Shown piece by piece: positions 8,165-15,336 of a stretch of DNA of 64,000 bases. Position 1 is the stretch's first letter; the number at the start of each line of letters is the position of its first letter. Source of the DNA: Rubrivivax sp. (GTDB lineage: Bacteria > Pseudomonadota > Gammaproteobacteria > Burkholderiales > Burkholderiaceae_C); assembly GCA_027487905.1 (NCBI GenBank), contig JAIYCR010000058.1, positions 1 through 64,000 on the forward strand, given 5' to 3'. The position numbers and the translations under genes are program-made. The notes under the pieces are model-generated. The model searched no databases. It was not told the DNA's origin and saw only the letters and a list, made by a program, of their open reading frames with translations.

Positions 8165-8923
8165 GTGCGACGTCTCATCGGGATGCCTTGCGTGGTGACC
8201 GGCGCGGCGCGTGGCATCGGCCTGGCGATCGCCGAGCGGCTGGCTGTCGAGGGTGGCAAGGTCGCGCTGTGGGACATCAGTGAACGGCGACTGGAGCCGG
8301 CGGTCCAGGCGCTTCGCGACCGAGGACTGCGGGTCGTCGGCATCGCCTGCGACGTGTCCGACCGCGGCGCGGTGGCCGACGCCATGGCGCGCAGCGCAGC
8401 CCTGCTGGACGGGCCGGTGGGGGTGCTGGTCAACAACGCGGTGTGGGCTCGCTTCGTGGCCCTGGAGGCGCTGGACTCCGACCTCGTCGATCGCATGCTC
8501 GCCGTCGGGTTGAAGGCGGCGCTGTGGACGACGCAGGCGGCCGTGCAGCAGATGCGCGTGCGGGGCGGCGGCAGCATCGTCAACCTGTCCTCGACGACGG
8601 CTTACCGGCCGGTGGCCCTCAGCGCGGCCTACGCGGCGATGAAGGCCGGGGTGATGGGCCTGACCCGCGCGCTGGCCATGGAACTGGCCGCCGATCGCAT
8701 CCGGGTGAACACCGTCATTCCAGGCATGGTGGGTACGCCGGCATCACGCGCGCAGTTCGACGAGGTCACGCTCGCGCGTCGCGAGGCGGCGATGCCGCTG
8801 GGGCGCTTCGGCACACCGGCCGAGATCGCAGCCGCGGTGGCTTTCCTGGCCAGCGAGGACGGCGGCTATGTGCACGGTGCCGAACTGGTCGTCGATGGCG
8901 GCTGGACCGTCCCTTCGCATTGA
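8165..8923 (+). CDS. SDR-family oxidoreductase (FabG/3-hydroxyacyl-CoA dehydrogenase type)
   Basis: This 252-residue classical SDR has TGAARGIG near residue 12, NNAV in place of NNAG near 89, a catalytic serine in NLSSTTAY and the Y-A-A-M-K pair near 155. It ends with the family tail GAELVVDGGW. The GTG start is chosen because GGAGG lies five bases upstream and the protein then begins at normal SDR length. It heads a long plus-strand operon (SDR, SDR, EamA, acyl-CoA dehydrogenase, kinase, racemase, SDR). It probably interconverts a hydroxy and keto group on a CoA-bound intermediate; the substrate is unknown. Confidence 0.82.
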   Translation: MRRLIGMPCVVTGAARGIGLAIAERLAVEGGKVALWDISERRLEPAVQALRDRGLRVVGIACDVSDRGAVADAMARSAALLDGPVGVLVNNAVWARFVALEALDSDLVDRMLAVGLKAALWTTQAAVQQMRVRGGGSIVNLSSTTAYRPVALSAAYAAMKAGVMGLTRALAMELAADRIRVNTVIPGMVGTPASRAQFDEVTLARREAAMPLGRFGTPAEIAAAVAFLASEDGGYVHGAELVVDGGWTVPSH

Positions 8924-8932
8924 GGACACCGC

Positions 8933-9730
8933 ATGGACCTGACCCACCGACTGGACGGACGCCGCTGCGTGGTGACCGGTGGCGGCACCGGCATCGGCCG
9001 GGCCAGCGTCCTGAGGTTCGCCGCCGAAGGCGCCCGCGTGCTCGTGATGGGGCGGCGTGCCGCACCGCTCGACGACACCGTGGAGCAGGTGCTCGCCGCA
9101 GGCGGGGAGGCCGTGGCCTTCGTCGGCGATGCGAACGACGAGGGCTGCGTGGCCGATGCGGTCGCGACCTGCGCAAGGCTCTGGGGTGGGTTGGATGCCT
9201 TCCTGGCCAATGCGGGTTCGCCGGGTACGAACGCCACGATCCTCGATCAGACCGTCGAGGAGTGGCAGACGGTCTGGCGGGACAACGTGCTGAGCAGCAT
9301 GCTGGCGATCAAGCATGCCGGTTCGGTGATGGGTGCCCAGGGTTCGGGCTCGATCGTGCTGGTGTCGTCCGTCGCTTCGCTGCGAGCCAACGCGGGAGCC
9401 ATCTCCTACAGCGCCGCCAAGGCCGCCGTGAGCAACCTGGCCATGACCGCGGCCAATGCGTTCGCCGGCACCGCGGTTCGGGTCAATGCCATCCTGCCCG
9501 GTCTCGTGCGCACGCCGATGACCGCCAAGGTGTTCGAGTACGCCCAGGCGCGGGGAAAGTCCGATCGCATCGGACACATGACGCCGCTGCGGCGCACCGG
9601 TGAGCCGCATGAGATCGCTGCGATGGCGGCCTTTCTCGTGAGCGACGATGCGTCCTTCGTCACGGGCCAGTGCTACGCGGTCGACGGCGGCGTGAGCAGC
9701 ACCCATCCTCAGGGAAGGGTGCCGCTGTGA
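8933..9730 (+). CDS. SDR-family oxidoreductase
   Basis: This 265-residue classical SDR has TGGGTGIGRA near residue 17, NAGSPG near 93, the catalytic serine in LVSSVAS and YSAAK near 158. The C-terminus reads GQCYAVDGGVS. The gene follows the previous SDR after nine bases. Its TGA overlaps the ATG of the EamA transporter (TGATG), so the three are translationally linked. The two adjacent SDRs are clearly different proteins (different loops around the substrate pocket), so they probably act on two steps or stereoisomers rather than being a recent duplication. Substrate not known. Confidence 0.82.
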   Translation: MDLTHRLDGRRCVVTGGGTGIGRASVLRFAAEGARVLVMGRRAAPLDDTVEQVLAAGGEAVAFVGDANDEGCVADAVATCARLWGGLDAFLANAGSPGTNATILDQTVEEWQTVWRDNVLSSMLAIKHAGSVMGAQGSGSIVLVSSVASLRANAGAISYSAAKAAVSNLAMTAANAFAGTAVRVNAILPGLVRTPMTAKVFEYAQARGKSDRIGHMTPLRRTGEPHEIAAMAAFLVSDDASFVTGQCYAVDGGVSSTHPQGRVPL

Positions 9731-10692
9731 TGCGGGCGGCGGCGTCTGCAGCGGCGCTGGAGCGACGGGCCCTGGGGGTGGGCGTGGCGCTCGCCGTCGC
9801 GTGGGGGGCGAGCTTCACCATCCAGAAGACTCTCTACCTGGCGATGGGCGTCGGCGGCTTCCTGTTCGTTCGCTCGATCGGCATGTGCGCCTGTGCCCTG
9901 CTGCTGCTGTGGACGCTCGGGCGGCCCGTGCTGCCCGCGCTCGATGGCGCCGACCGCTTCCGCCTGCTCTGGGTCACCGCGCTCGGTCCTGTCGGACACA
10001 TCGTGCTCGTCTCCTACGGCATCCACTGGTCCACTGCGTTCTCGTCCGCGTTGATCATGGCGCTCGGGCCCGTCATCACCTTGATCCTGCTGCGCCTGAT
10101 CGGCAGCGCGCGCCTGGGCGGACGGCAATGGGCGGGCGTGGCGCTGGCCGCCGGCGGCGTGCTGCTGCTGGTGGCGGAGAAGCTGTGGAAGGCCGGTCCG
10201 CTGGCCGGGATCGGCGACCTGACGCTCTTGCTGGCGGCGCTGGCGTTCTCGGGCTACACGATCGGCGTGGGGCCCCTGATCGAGCGGCACGGAGGCCTGG
10301 AGGTCATGAGCTGGACGACCTTGCTCGCCAGTCCGGTGCTGCTGGCGCTGACCGCTGCGGCCGCCTGGCGCACCGACTACTTCGCGCTGCCGGTGACGGA
10401 TTGGGCCGCTTACGCGTGGACGGTGCTGGTCTCCGCCTTCGGGGGCTGGCTCGCCTGGAACTGGGTCAACCGGGTGAGGGGCGTGGGCCGGACCGCGCCG
10501 CTGCTCTACCTGGTGCCGCCCATCGCAGCCCTCATTGCCTGGTCGATGGGCGGCGAGACCTTCACCGCGTCGAAGCTCGTCGGAGCCGGGCTTGCCGTCG
10601 GCGGCGTGGTCTGGACTCAGCGCGCACGCGTCGCACCCGAGCGGCGGATCTGCCCGGCGCCAGAGGCAGCCGTGTCGCATCCGCCCACCTGA
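9730..10692 (+). CDS. EamA/DMT-family transporter
   Basis: This 320-residue inner-membrane protein has about ten hydrophobic segments arranged as two EamA repeats (roughly residues 10-145 and 160-295). The family moves small metabolites, usually outward. Being embedded in a catabolic operon, it may export a toxic intermediate or a dead-end acid, while the ABC importer at 21-25 kb brings in the substrate. The ATG overlaps the preceding stop. The C-terminal 25 residues are proline/arginine-rich and probably cytoplasmic. No substrate can be read from the sequence. Confidence 0.8.
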   Translation: MRAAASAAALERRALGVGVALAVAWGASFTIQKTLYLAMGVGGFLFVRSIGMCACALLLLWTLGRPVLPALDGADRFRLLWVTALGPVGHIVLVSYGIHWSTAFSSALIMALGPVITLILLRLIGSARLGGRQWAGVALAAGGVLLLVAEKLWKAGPLAGIGDLTLLLAALAFSGYTIGVGPLIERHGGLEVMSWTTLLASPVLLALTAAAAWRTDYFALPVTDWAAYAWTVLVSAFGGWLAWNWVNRVRGVGRTAPLLYLVPPIAALIAWSMGGETFTASKLVGAGLAVGGVVWTQRARVAPERRICPAPEAAVSHPPT

Positions 10693-10707
10693 ACCGAGGA
10701 GACCCTG

Positions 10708-11967
10708 ATGGACTTCACCCTGCCCGCCGACATCACGGCCAAGCTGGCCGAACTCGACGAATTCATCGAGCGGGAGATCGCGCCGCTCGAGCGTGAGCAT
10801 CCGCAGTTCTTCGACCACCGCCGCGAGCACGCCCGCACCGACTGGGCGAACGACGGCCGCCCCCAGCCCGCCTGGCGAGAACTGCTGGCGGAGATGGAGC
10901 GACGCGCAGACCAGGCGGGCCATCTGCGGCTCGGGCTGCCGCGCAGCGTCCCGGGCGGGGGTGGCGCGAGCAACCTGATGATCGCCGCCATCCGCGAGCA
11001 CCTGGCTGCCAGGGGGCTGGGCCTTCACAACGACCTGCAGGACGAGAACTCGGTCGTCGGCAACTTCCCGATCGTGCCGGTGATCGCCGAATACGGCTCC
11101 GCCGAGCAGCAGGCCTATGTCGAGGGCATCATCACGGGCCGCCGGCACCTGAGCTTCGCGCTCACCGAGCCGGGTCACGGCAGCGATGCGACCTGGCTCG
11201 AGACGACCGCGGTGCGCGACGGCGACCACTGGGTCATCAACGGCATGAAGCGCTGGAACAGCCAGGTGGCCCGCGCCCACGCGAACCTGGTGTTCGCCCG
11301 GACCTCCGGTCAGCCCGGCGACGCGCAGGGCATCACGGCCTTCGTCGTGCCGACCGACACCGCAGGCCACCGGATCCTCTACAACCACTGGACATTCAAC
11401 ATGCCCAGCGACCATGCCGAGGTGGCGCTGGAGAACGTGCGGGTGCCGCACAGCGCCATCCTGCATCGGGCGGGCGAGGGGCTGATGGTGGCGCAGCGCT
11501 TCGTGCACGAGAACCGCATCCGCCAGGCGGCCGCCAGTGCCGGGGCGGCCCGCTTCTGCATCGCCGAAGCGGCCCGGTACGCGAGCGAGCGCAAGGCCTT
11601 CGGCGAACCGCTGTCGCGCAAGCAGGCGATCCAGTTTCCCCTGGTCGAGCTGCATGCCGATTGCGAGATGGTGCGCAACTACATCTTCAGGACCGCCTGG
11701 GAGATGGACCGCCGCGACCCGCTGGAGATCAGCGACATGGTCTCGATCTGCAACTTCCGGGCGAACCGCCTGGTGTGCGAAGCCGCCGATCGCGCGATGC
11801 AGGTGCACGGTGGCGTGGGCTACAGCCGCCACAAGCCCTTCGAGCACATCTACCGCCATCACCGCCGCTATCGCATCACCGAGGGTTCGGAGGAGGTCCA
11901 GATCCGGCGCGTCGCCCAGCACCTGTTCGGGTTCGCGGGCAAGCGGGCGAACACGACGGTGGCGTGA
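10708..11967 (+). CDS. Acyl-CoA dehydrogenase, kinase-coupled (ACAD10/11-like pairing)
   Basis: This 419-residue flavin acyl-CoA dehydrogenase has the FAD-binding block FALTEPGHGSD near residue 155, the central beta-domain, and the C-terminal helical domain with ARYASERKAFGEPLS near 290 and QVHGGVGYSRHKPFEHIYR near 365. The catalytic-base position (YEGT in classical enzymes) reads T-E392-G-S, so the glutamate is kept. Its stop is TGATG with an aminoglycoside-phosphotransferase-fold kinase. In human ACAD10/11 the same two domains are fused, and in the Pseudomonas Lva system separate kinase and ACAD proteins convert a 4-hydroxyacyl-CoA through a phospho-intermediate to an enoyl-CoA. A plain dehydrogenation remains possible. 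Confidence 0.85.
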   Translation: MDFTLPADITAKLAELDEFIEREIAPLEREHPQFFDHRREHARTDWANDGRPQPAWRELLAEMERRADQAGHLRLGLPRSVPGGGGASNLMIAAIREHLAARGLGLHNDLQDENSVVGNFPIVPVIAEYGSAEQQAYVEGIITGRRHLSFALTEPGHGSDATWLETTAVRDGDHWVINGMKRWNSQVARAHANLVFARTSGQPGDAQGITAFVVPTDTAGHRILYNHWTFNMPSDHAEVALENVRVPHSAILHRAGEGLMVAQRFVHENRIRQAAASAGAARFCIAEAARYASERKAFGEPLSRKQAIQFPLVELHADCEMVRNYIFRTAWEMDRRDPLEISDMVSICNFRANRLVCEAADRAMQVHGGVGYSRHKPFEHIYRHHRRYRITEGSEEVQIRRVAQHLFGFAGKRANTTVA

Positions 11968-12998
11968 TGAACCTGGCCGCACCGGACTTCGACCCCGTGC
12001 GACTGCGGCGATACCTCGATGCGTGCGTCGGTGGCGCGAGCGGCCCGCTGGAACTGGAGCGCACCGAGGGCGGGATGTCGAACCCGACCTGGTTCCTGCG
12101 GCGAGGCGACTGGCAGGCGGTGCTGCGCAAACAGCCGGCCGGGGCGCTGGCGCCATCGGCGCATGCGATCGACCGCGAGTTCCGTGTGCTGCAGGCGCTG
12201 CACCGCACGCCGGTGCCGGTGCCCAGGCCGATGCACTGGTGCGGCGATGCCGACATCGTCGGCACGCCCTTCTACCTGATGGAGCGTCTTCAGGGGCGCG
12301 TGTTCCACGGTTTCGCCACGCCCGGCCTGGCTGCGCAGGAGCGGTCGGCGATGTTCGAGGCGATGGTGTCCACGCTCGTGGCAATCCACCGGGTCGATGT
12401 GCAGGCCGTGGGTCTGTCGGACTACGGCCGTCCCGGCAACTACTTCGAGCGGCAGCTTCGTCGCTGGGGCTCCCAGTGGCAGACCTTCCGCGACGGCGAC
12501 GGCGACATCCCCGCACTGGATCGATTGCTGGCCTGGCTGCAGGCCCGCGTGCCCGCCAGCACGCTTCAGACGCTCTGCCACGGCGATTTCCGCATCGGCA
12601 ACCTCCTGTTCCACCCCACCGAGCCTCGGGTGATCGGCGTGCTGGACTGGGAGTTGTCGACCCTCGGCCATCCGCTGGTCGATCTGGCCTTCAACAGCCA
12701 GGCCTGGCGCATGGCGCCGGACGAGAACGGTGGCTTGCTCGGTCTGCCGCTGCACGAGCTGGGCATCCCGTCCGAGACAGCCTACCTGGCGATGTACGAC
12801 GAGCGGGCGGCCCTGGGCGAGCAGATGCAGCCTTTCCACCAGGCCTTCGCGATGTTTCGCGGAGCGGTGGGCTCGGTCGGCGTGGCCAAGCGGGGCGAGC
12901 GGGGCAACGGCTTCCTGCCGGAGGCCGCGCGGGTCGGCCGACACCTGGCGCTGGCCTATGCGCAGCGCGGTCTTGCAATAGCCGAGGCCGCATCCTGA
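11967..12998 (+). CDS. APH-fold phosphotransferase, probable hydroxyacyl-CoA kinase
   Basis: This 343-residue protein has the aminoglycoside/choline kinase fold. The catalytic loop reads HGDFRIGN near residue 202 and the metal-binding DWE motif VLDWELSTLGHP near 224; the N-terminal lobe has an invariant-type lysine in VLRKQ. Homologues beside acyl-CoA dehydrogenases (LvaA, and the N-terminal part of human ACAD10/11) phosphorylate hydroxyacyl-CoA rather than antibiotics. The overlapping TGATG with the acyl-CoA dehydrogenase strongly suggests the two act as a pair. Antibiotic resistance is unlikely in this context. The specific hydroxy position is not deducible. Confidence 0.82.
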   Translation: MNLAAPDFDPVRLRRYLDACVGGASGPLELERTEGGMSNPTWFLRRGDWQAVLRKQPAGALAPSAHAIDREFRVLQALHRTPVPVPRPMHWCGDADIVGTPFYLMERLQGRVFHGFATPGLAAQERSAMFEAMVSTLVAIHRVDVQAVGLSDYGRPGNYFERQLRRWGSQWQTFRDGDGDIPALDRLLAWLQARVPASTLQTLCHGDFRIGNLLFHPTEPRVIGVLDWELSTLGHPLVDLAFNSQAWRMAPDENGGLLGLPLHELGIPSETAYLAMYDERAALGEQMQPFHQAFAMFRGAVGSVGVAKRGERGNGFLPEAARVGRHLALAYAQRGLAIAEAAS

Positions 12999-13108
12999 TG
13001 AACCGATTCGCGGCTCCCGCGGCTCCCGCGGCTTGCGCATCGCAGGCAGCGGCATCGACACGCCAGCGGCCTGGCGGGGACATCGAGATTCGGAGGACTG
13101 ACAGATGA
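12998..13108 (+). CDS. Possible coupled 36-residue mini-protein
   Basis: A small open frame begins at an ATG that overlaps the kinase stop (TGATG) and ends in an ATGA overlap with the racemase start. It encodes a 36-residue peptide starting MNRFAAPAAPAAC and rich in alanine, proline and arginine, with a duplicated GCGGCTCCC DNA unit. The double stop-start coupling is suggestive, but the composition is low-complexity and no family is recognised. It may serve only to carry ribosomes to the racemase, which also has its own GGAGG site at 13093-13097. Confidence 0.25.
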   Translation: MNRFAAPAAPAACASQAAASTRQRPGGDIEIRRTDR

Positions 13109-14274
13109 CATCGTCGTCGGCTGATGCGGGTCCGCTGGCGGGCGTGCGGGTGCTGGAACTCGCCGCCATCGGACCGGCACCCTTCGCCGGCGCGCTGCTG
13201 GCAGACCTCGGCGCCGACGTGGTCCGGGTGGATCGTCTGCCGCAGGCCGGTGCCAGGCCCGAGGCGGCACGCTTTGACTTCTACAACCGGAACAAGCGGT
13301 CGATCGCCGTCGATCTCAAGCGGCCTGAAGGCGTCGAACTGCTGCTGGGCCTGGTGCGCGATGCGGACGTGCTGACCGAAGGCTTCCGGCCCGGTGTGCT
13401 CGAACGCCTGGGGCTCGCGCCGGCCCGACTGCTGGCCGCCAACCCGCGGCTGGTGATCGGGCGCATGACCGGCTGGGGCCAGGACGGACCGCTCTCGCGC
13501 GAGGCCGGTCACGACATCAACTACCTGGCGGTGACCGGGGCGCTGCATGCGATCGGTGAACCCGATCGTCCGCCCTTGCCGCCGCTGAACCTGGTCGCCG
13601 ATCTCGGCGGCGGCGCCCTGTACCTGGCCGTGGGCGTGCTGGCCGCCGTGCTGCAGGCGCGCCAAAGCGGCCAGGGGCAGGTGGTCGATGCCGCCATGGT
13701 GGACGGCGTGACCCACCTCATGTCGGCCTTCCAGGCGTTCCGCCAGCAAGGCGTGTGGGAGGACCGGCGCGGATGCAACCTCGTCGATGGCGGTGCGCCC
13801 TTCTACGGGTGCTACGAGACGGCAGACGGCCGGTGGGTGGCGGTCGGGGCGATCGAGCCGGCGTTCTACGCGGCCTTGCTCGGCGTGCTGGCGATCGACC
13901 CGGACACCTTGCCGCCCCAGACCGACCGCAGCCGGTGGCCGGCCATGCGGGAACGTTTCGCGACCGTGTTCCGGACCCGAACCCGCGACGAATGGGTTGC
14001 CGCGGCGCAGGGCGCCGACGCGTGCCTCGCCCCGGTGCTGTCGATCGACGAGGCACCGAGCCACCCGCAACTCGGCCCTCGCGGTGCCTACGTCGAACTG
14101 GACGGCCTTCGCCACCCTGCTCCCGCGCCCCGCCTGTCCCGGACGCCCGGCACGCTGCGGCGCGGAGCGCCCGCCGCCGGCGAGCACAGCCGTCAGATCC
14201 TGCGGGATTGGGGAATCGCCGATGTCCCGGCCGCTGCACTGATCGAAGGCGGCGTGGTCTTCGACGCCGGCTGA
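13105..14274 (+). CDS. Alpha-methylacyl-CoA racemase (CaiB/BaiF class III fold)
   Basis: This 389-residue protein belongs to the class III CoA-transferase fold, but the active site is that of a racemase. H136 lies in AGHDINY, D166 in NLVADLGGG and E251 in GAIEPAFY. These correspond, each shifted by ten, to H126, D156 and E241 of Mycobacterium tuberculosis MCR, and the CoA-transferase aspartate is not used. The enzyme epimerises 2-methyl-branched acyl-CoA between R and S so that a stereospecific acyl-CoA dehydrogenase can proceed. This points to a methyl-branched substrate such as an isoprenoid or steroid side-chain acid. The start has a clear GGAGG site. Confidence 0.9.
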   Translation: MTSSSADAGPLAGVRVLELAAIGPAPFAGALLADLGADVVRVDRLPQAGARPEAARFDFYNRNKRSIAVDLKRPEGVELLLGLVRDADVLTEGFRPGVLERLGLAPARLLAANPRLVIGRMTGWGQDGPLSREAGHDINYLAVTGALHAIGEPDRPPLPPLNLVADLGGGALYLAVGVLAAVLQARQSGQGQVVDAAMVDGVTHLMSAFQAFRQQGVWEDRRGCNLVDGGAPFYGCYETADGRWVAVGAIEPAFYAALLGVLAIDPDTLPPQTDRSRWPAMRERFATVFRTRTRDEWVAAAQGADACLAPVLSIDEAPSHPQLGPRGAYVELDGLRHPAPAPRLSRTPGTLRRGAPAAGEHSRQILRDWGIADVPAAALIEGGVVFDAG

Positions 14275-14312
14275 GGCCGGATGACGGACCCATCTGCATC
14301 CCTGGAGATCCA

Positions 14313-15185
14313 ATGCCCTACCAGAGCGTCTTCCGCACCGGCCTGTTCGAGGGCCGCACCGTCATCGTCACCGGCGGGGGCAGCGGCATCGGCCGCTGCA
14401 CCGCGCACGAGCTCGCCTGTCTTGGCGCGCGGGTCGCACTCGTGGGTCGCACCCATGCCAAGCTCGAAGCGGTCGCACAGGAGATCGCCGAGGACGGAGG
14501 CACCGCGACCGTGCACCCCTGCGACATCCGGGAGGAAGCCCAGGTCCGAAGCACGGTGGGCGATGTCCTGGCGCGCCACGGACGGATCGACGGCCTGGTG
14601 AACAACGCCGGCGGCCAGTACCGTTCGCCGATGCGCGACATCTCCACGCGCGGTTTCGAGGCCGTGGTGCGCAACAACCTGACCGGCGGCTTCATCTTCA
14701 TGCGCGAGGCCTTCACGCAGTGGATGGAGCAGCAGGGCGGCGCGATCGTCAACATCATCGCCGACATCTGGCACGGCTGGCCCGACTTCGCCCACTCGGG
14801 CGCGTCGCGCGGCGGCATGCTCACGCTCAGTGAAACGGCCGCTTGCGAGTGGGCGGCTTCGGGCGTTCGGGTGAACTGCGTGGCGCCCGGCGGCATCGCC
14901 TCCAGCGGCTTCGACCGCTACACGCCCGAGGCGCAGTCGAAGATCCTCGATTTCCCCCCCACCGTGCCGCTGCAGCGATTCGGCACCGAGGCCGAGGTGT
15001 CCGGGGCGATCGTCTACCTGCTGTCGCCAGCGGCCGCCTACGTGACCGGGACCTGCGTTCGGGTGGACGGCGGCACGCCGAACAACCGCAGCAGCTACTG
15101 GACGCTCGAGCGGGCCCGGCGCACCGAGCCCTTCGAGGGTTTCCATCGCAGCGTCACGCCGGAGCTGCTGCGACGCCCCGGATGA
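14313..15185 (+). CDS. SDR of the trans-2-enoyl-CoA reductase (PECR) / dienoyl-CoA reductase type
   Basis: This 290-residue SDR has TGGGSGIG near residue 19 and NNAGGQYRSP near 100. The usual YxxxK is replaced by H-S-G-A-S-R-G-G near 169, exactly where peroxisomal trans-2-enoyl-CoA reductase reads HSGAARAG. Proteins with this signature reduce enoyl- or dienoyl-CoA double bonds, or are annotated as citronellol/citronellal dehydrogenases, rather than oxidising hydroxyl groups. The ATG is the first one giving a normal N-terminus. It is the last gene of the operon begun at 8165, with a small hairpin downstream. The direction of catalysis here is unproven. Confidence 0.78.
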   Translation: MPYQSVFRTGLFEGRTVIVTGGGSGIGRCTAHELACLGARVALVGRTHAKLEAVAQEIAEDGGTATVHPCDIREEAQVRSTVGDVLARHGRIDGLVNNAGGQYRSPMRDISTRGFEAVVRNNLTGGFIFMREAFTQWMEQQGGAIVNIIADIWHGWPDFAHSGASRGGMLTLSETAACEWAASGVRVNCVAPGGIASSGFDRYTPEAQSKILDFPPTVPLQRFGTEAEVSGAIVYLLSPAAAYVTGTCVRVDGGTPNNRSSYWTLERARRTEPFEGFHRSVTPELLRRPG

Positions 15186-15252
15186 CCTGAATGGCCGCCC
15201 GTCGCAGCAGGGCCCGGTGCAGTCCTACCGGCTGCCTCCGAGCTGGGGGCGC

Positions 15253-15266
15253 AGCCCGTCAGGGCT
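15253..15266 (+). terminator. Small stem-loop after the SDR gene
   Basis: AGCCC-GTCA-GGGCT forms a five-pair hairpin in the 151-base gap between the operon ending at 15185 and the next promoter. It has no T-run, so a terminator role is weakly supported. The rest of the gap holds the operator at 15284. Confidence 0.3.
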
Positions 15267-15283
15267 CACCCTGAGTACCGTCA

Positions 15284-15305
15284 GATCGTGCGCTAGCGTA
15301 AGATC
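15284..15305. promoter_or_regulatory. Repeated island operator (copy 4), before the AliB-like dehydrogenase
   Basis: The order is GATC-GTGC-GCTAGC-GTAA-GATC. Its first 17 bases are the exact reverse complement of the copy at 3661-3677. It lies 31 bases before the acyl-CoA dehydrogenase start. Confidence 0.6.
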
Positions 15306-15336
15306 TATTGACCGATTCACTTCGTGATCAGCCGCC

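Noticed and set aside
9709-12516. Long open frame on the minus strand opposite the EamA, acyl-CoA dehydrogenase and kinase genes
   Set aside because: It is arginine/alanine-rich with no domain signal, and is explained by high GC and codon bias of the real plus-strand genes.
13105-14274. Class III CoA-transferase activity for the CaiB/BaiF-fold protein
   Set aside because: The residues H136, D166 and E251 match the racemase active site rather than CoA transfer.
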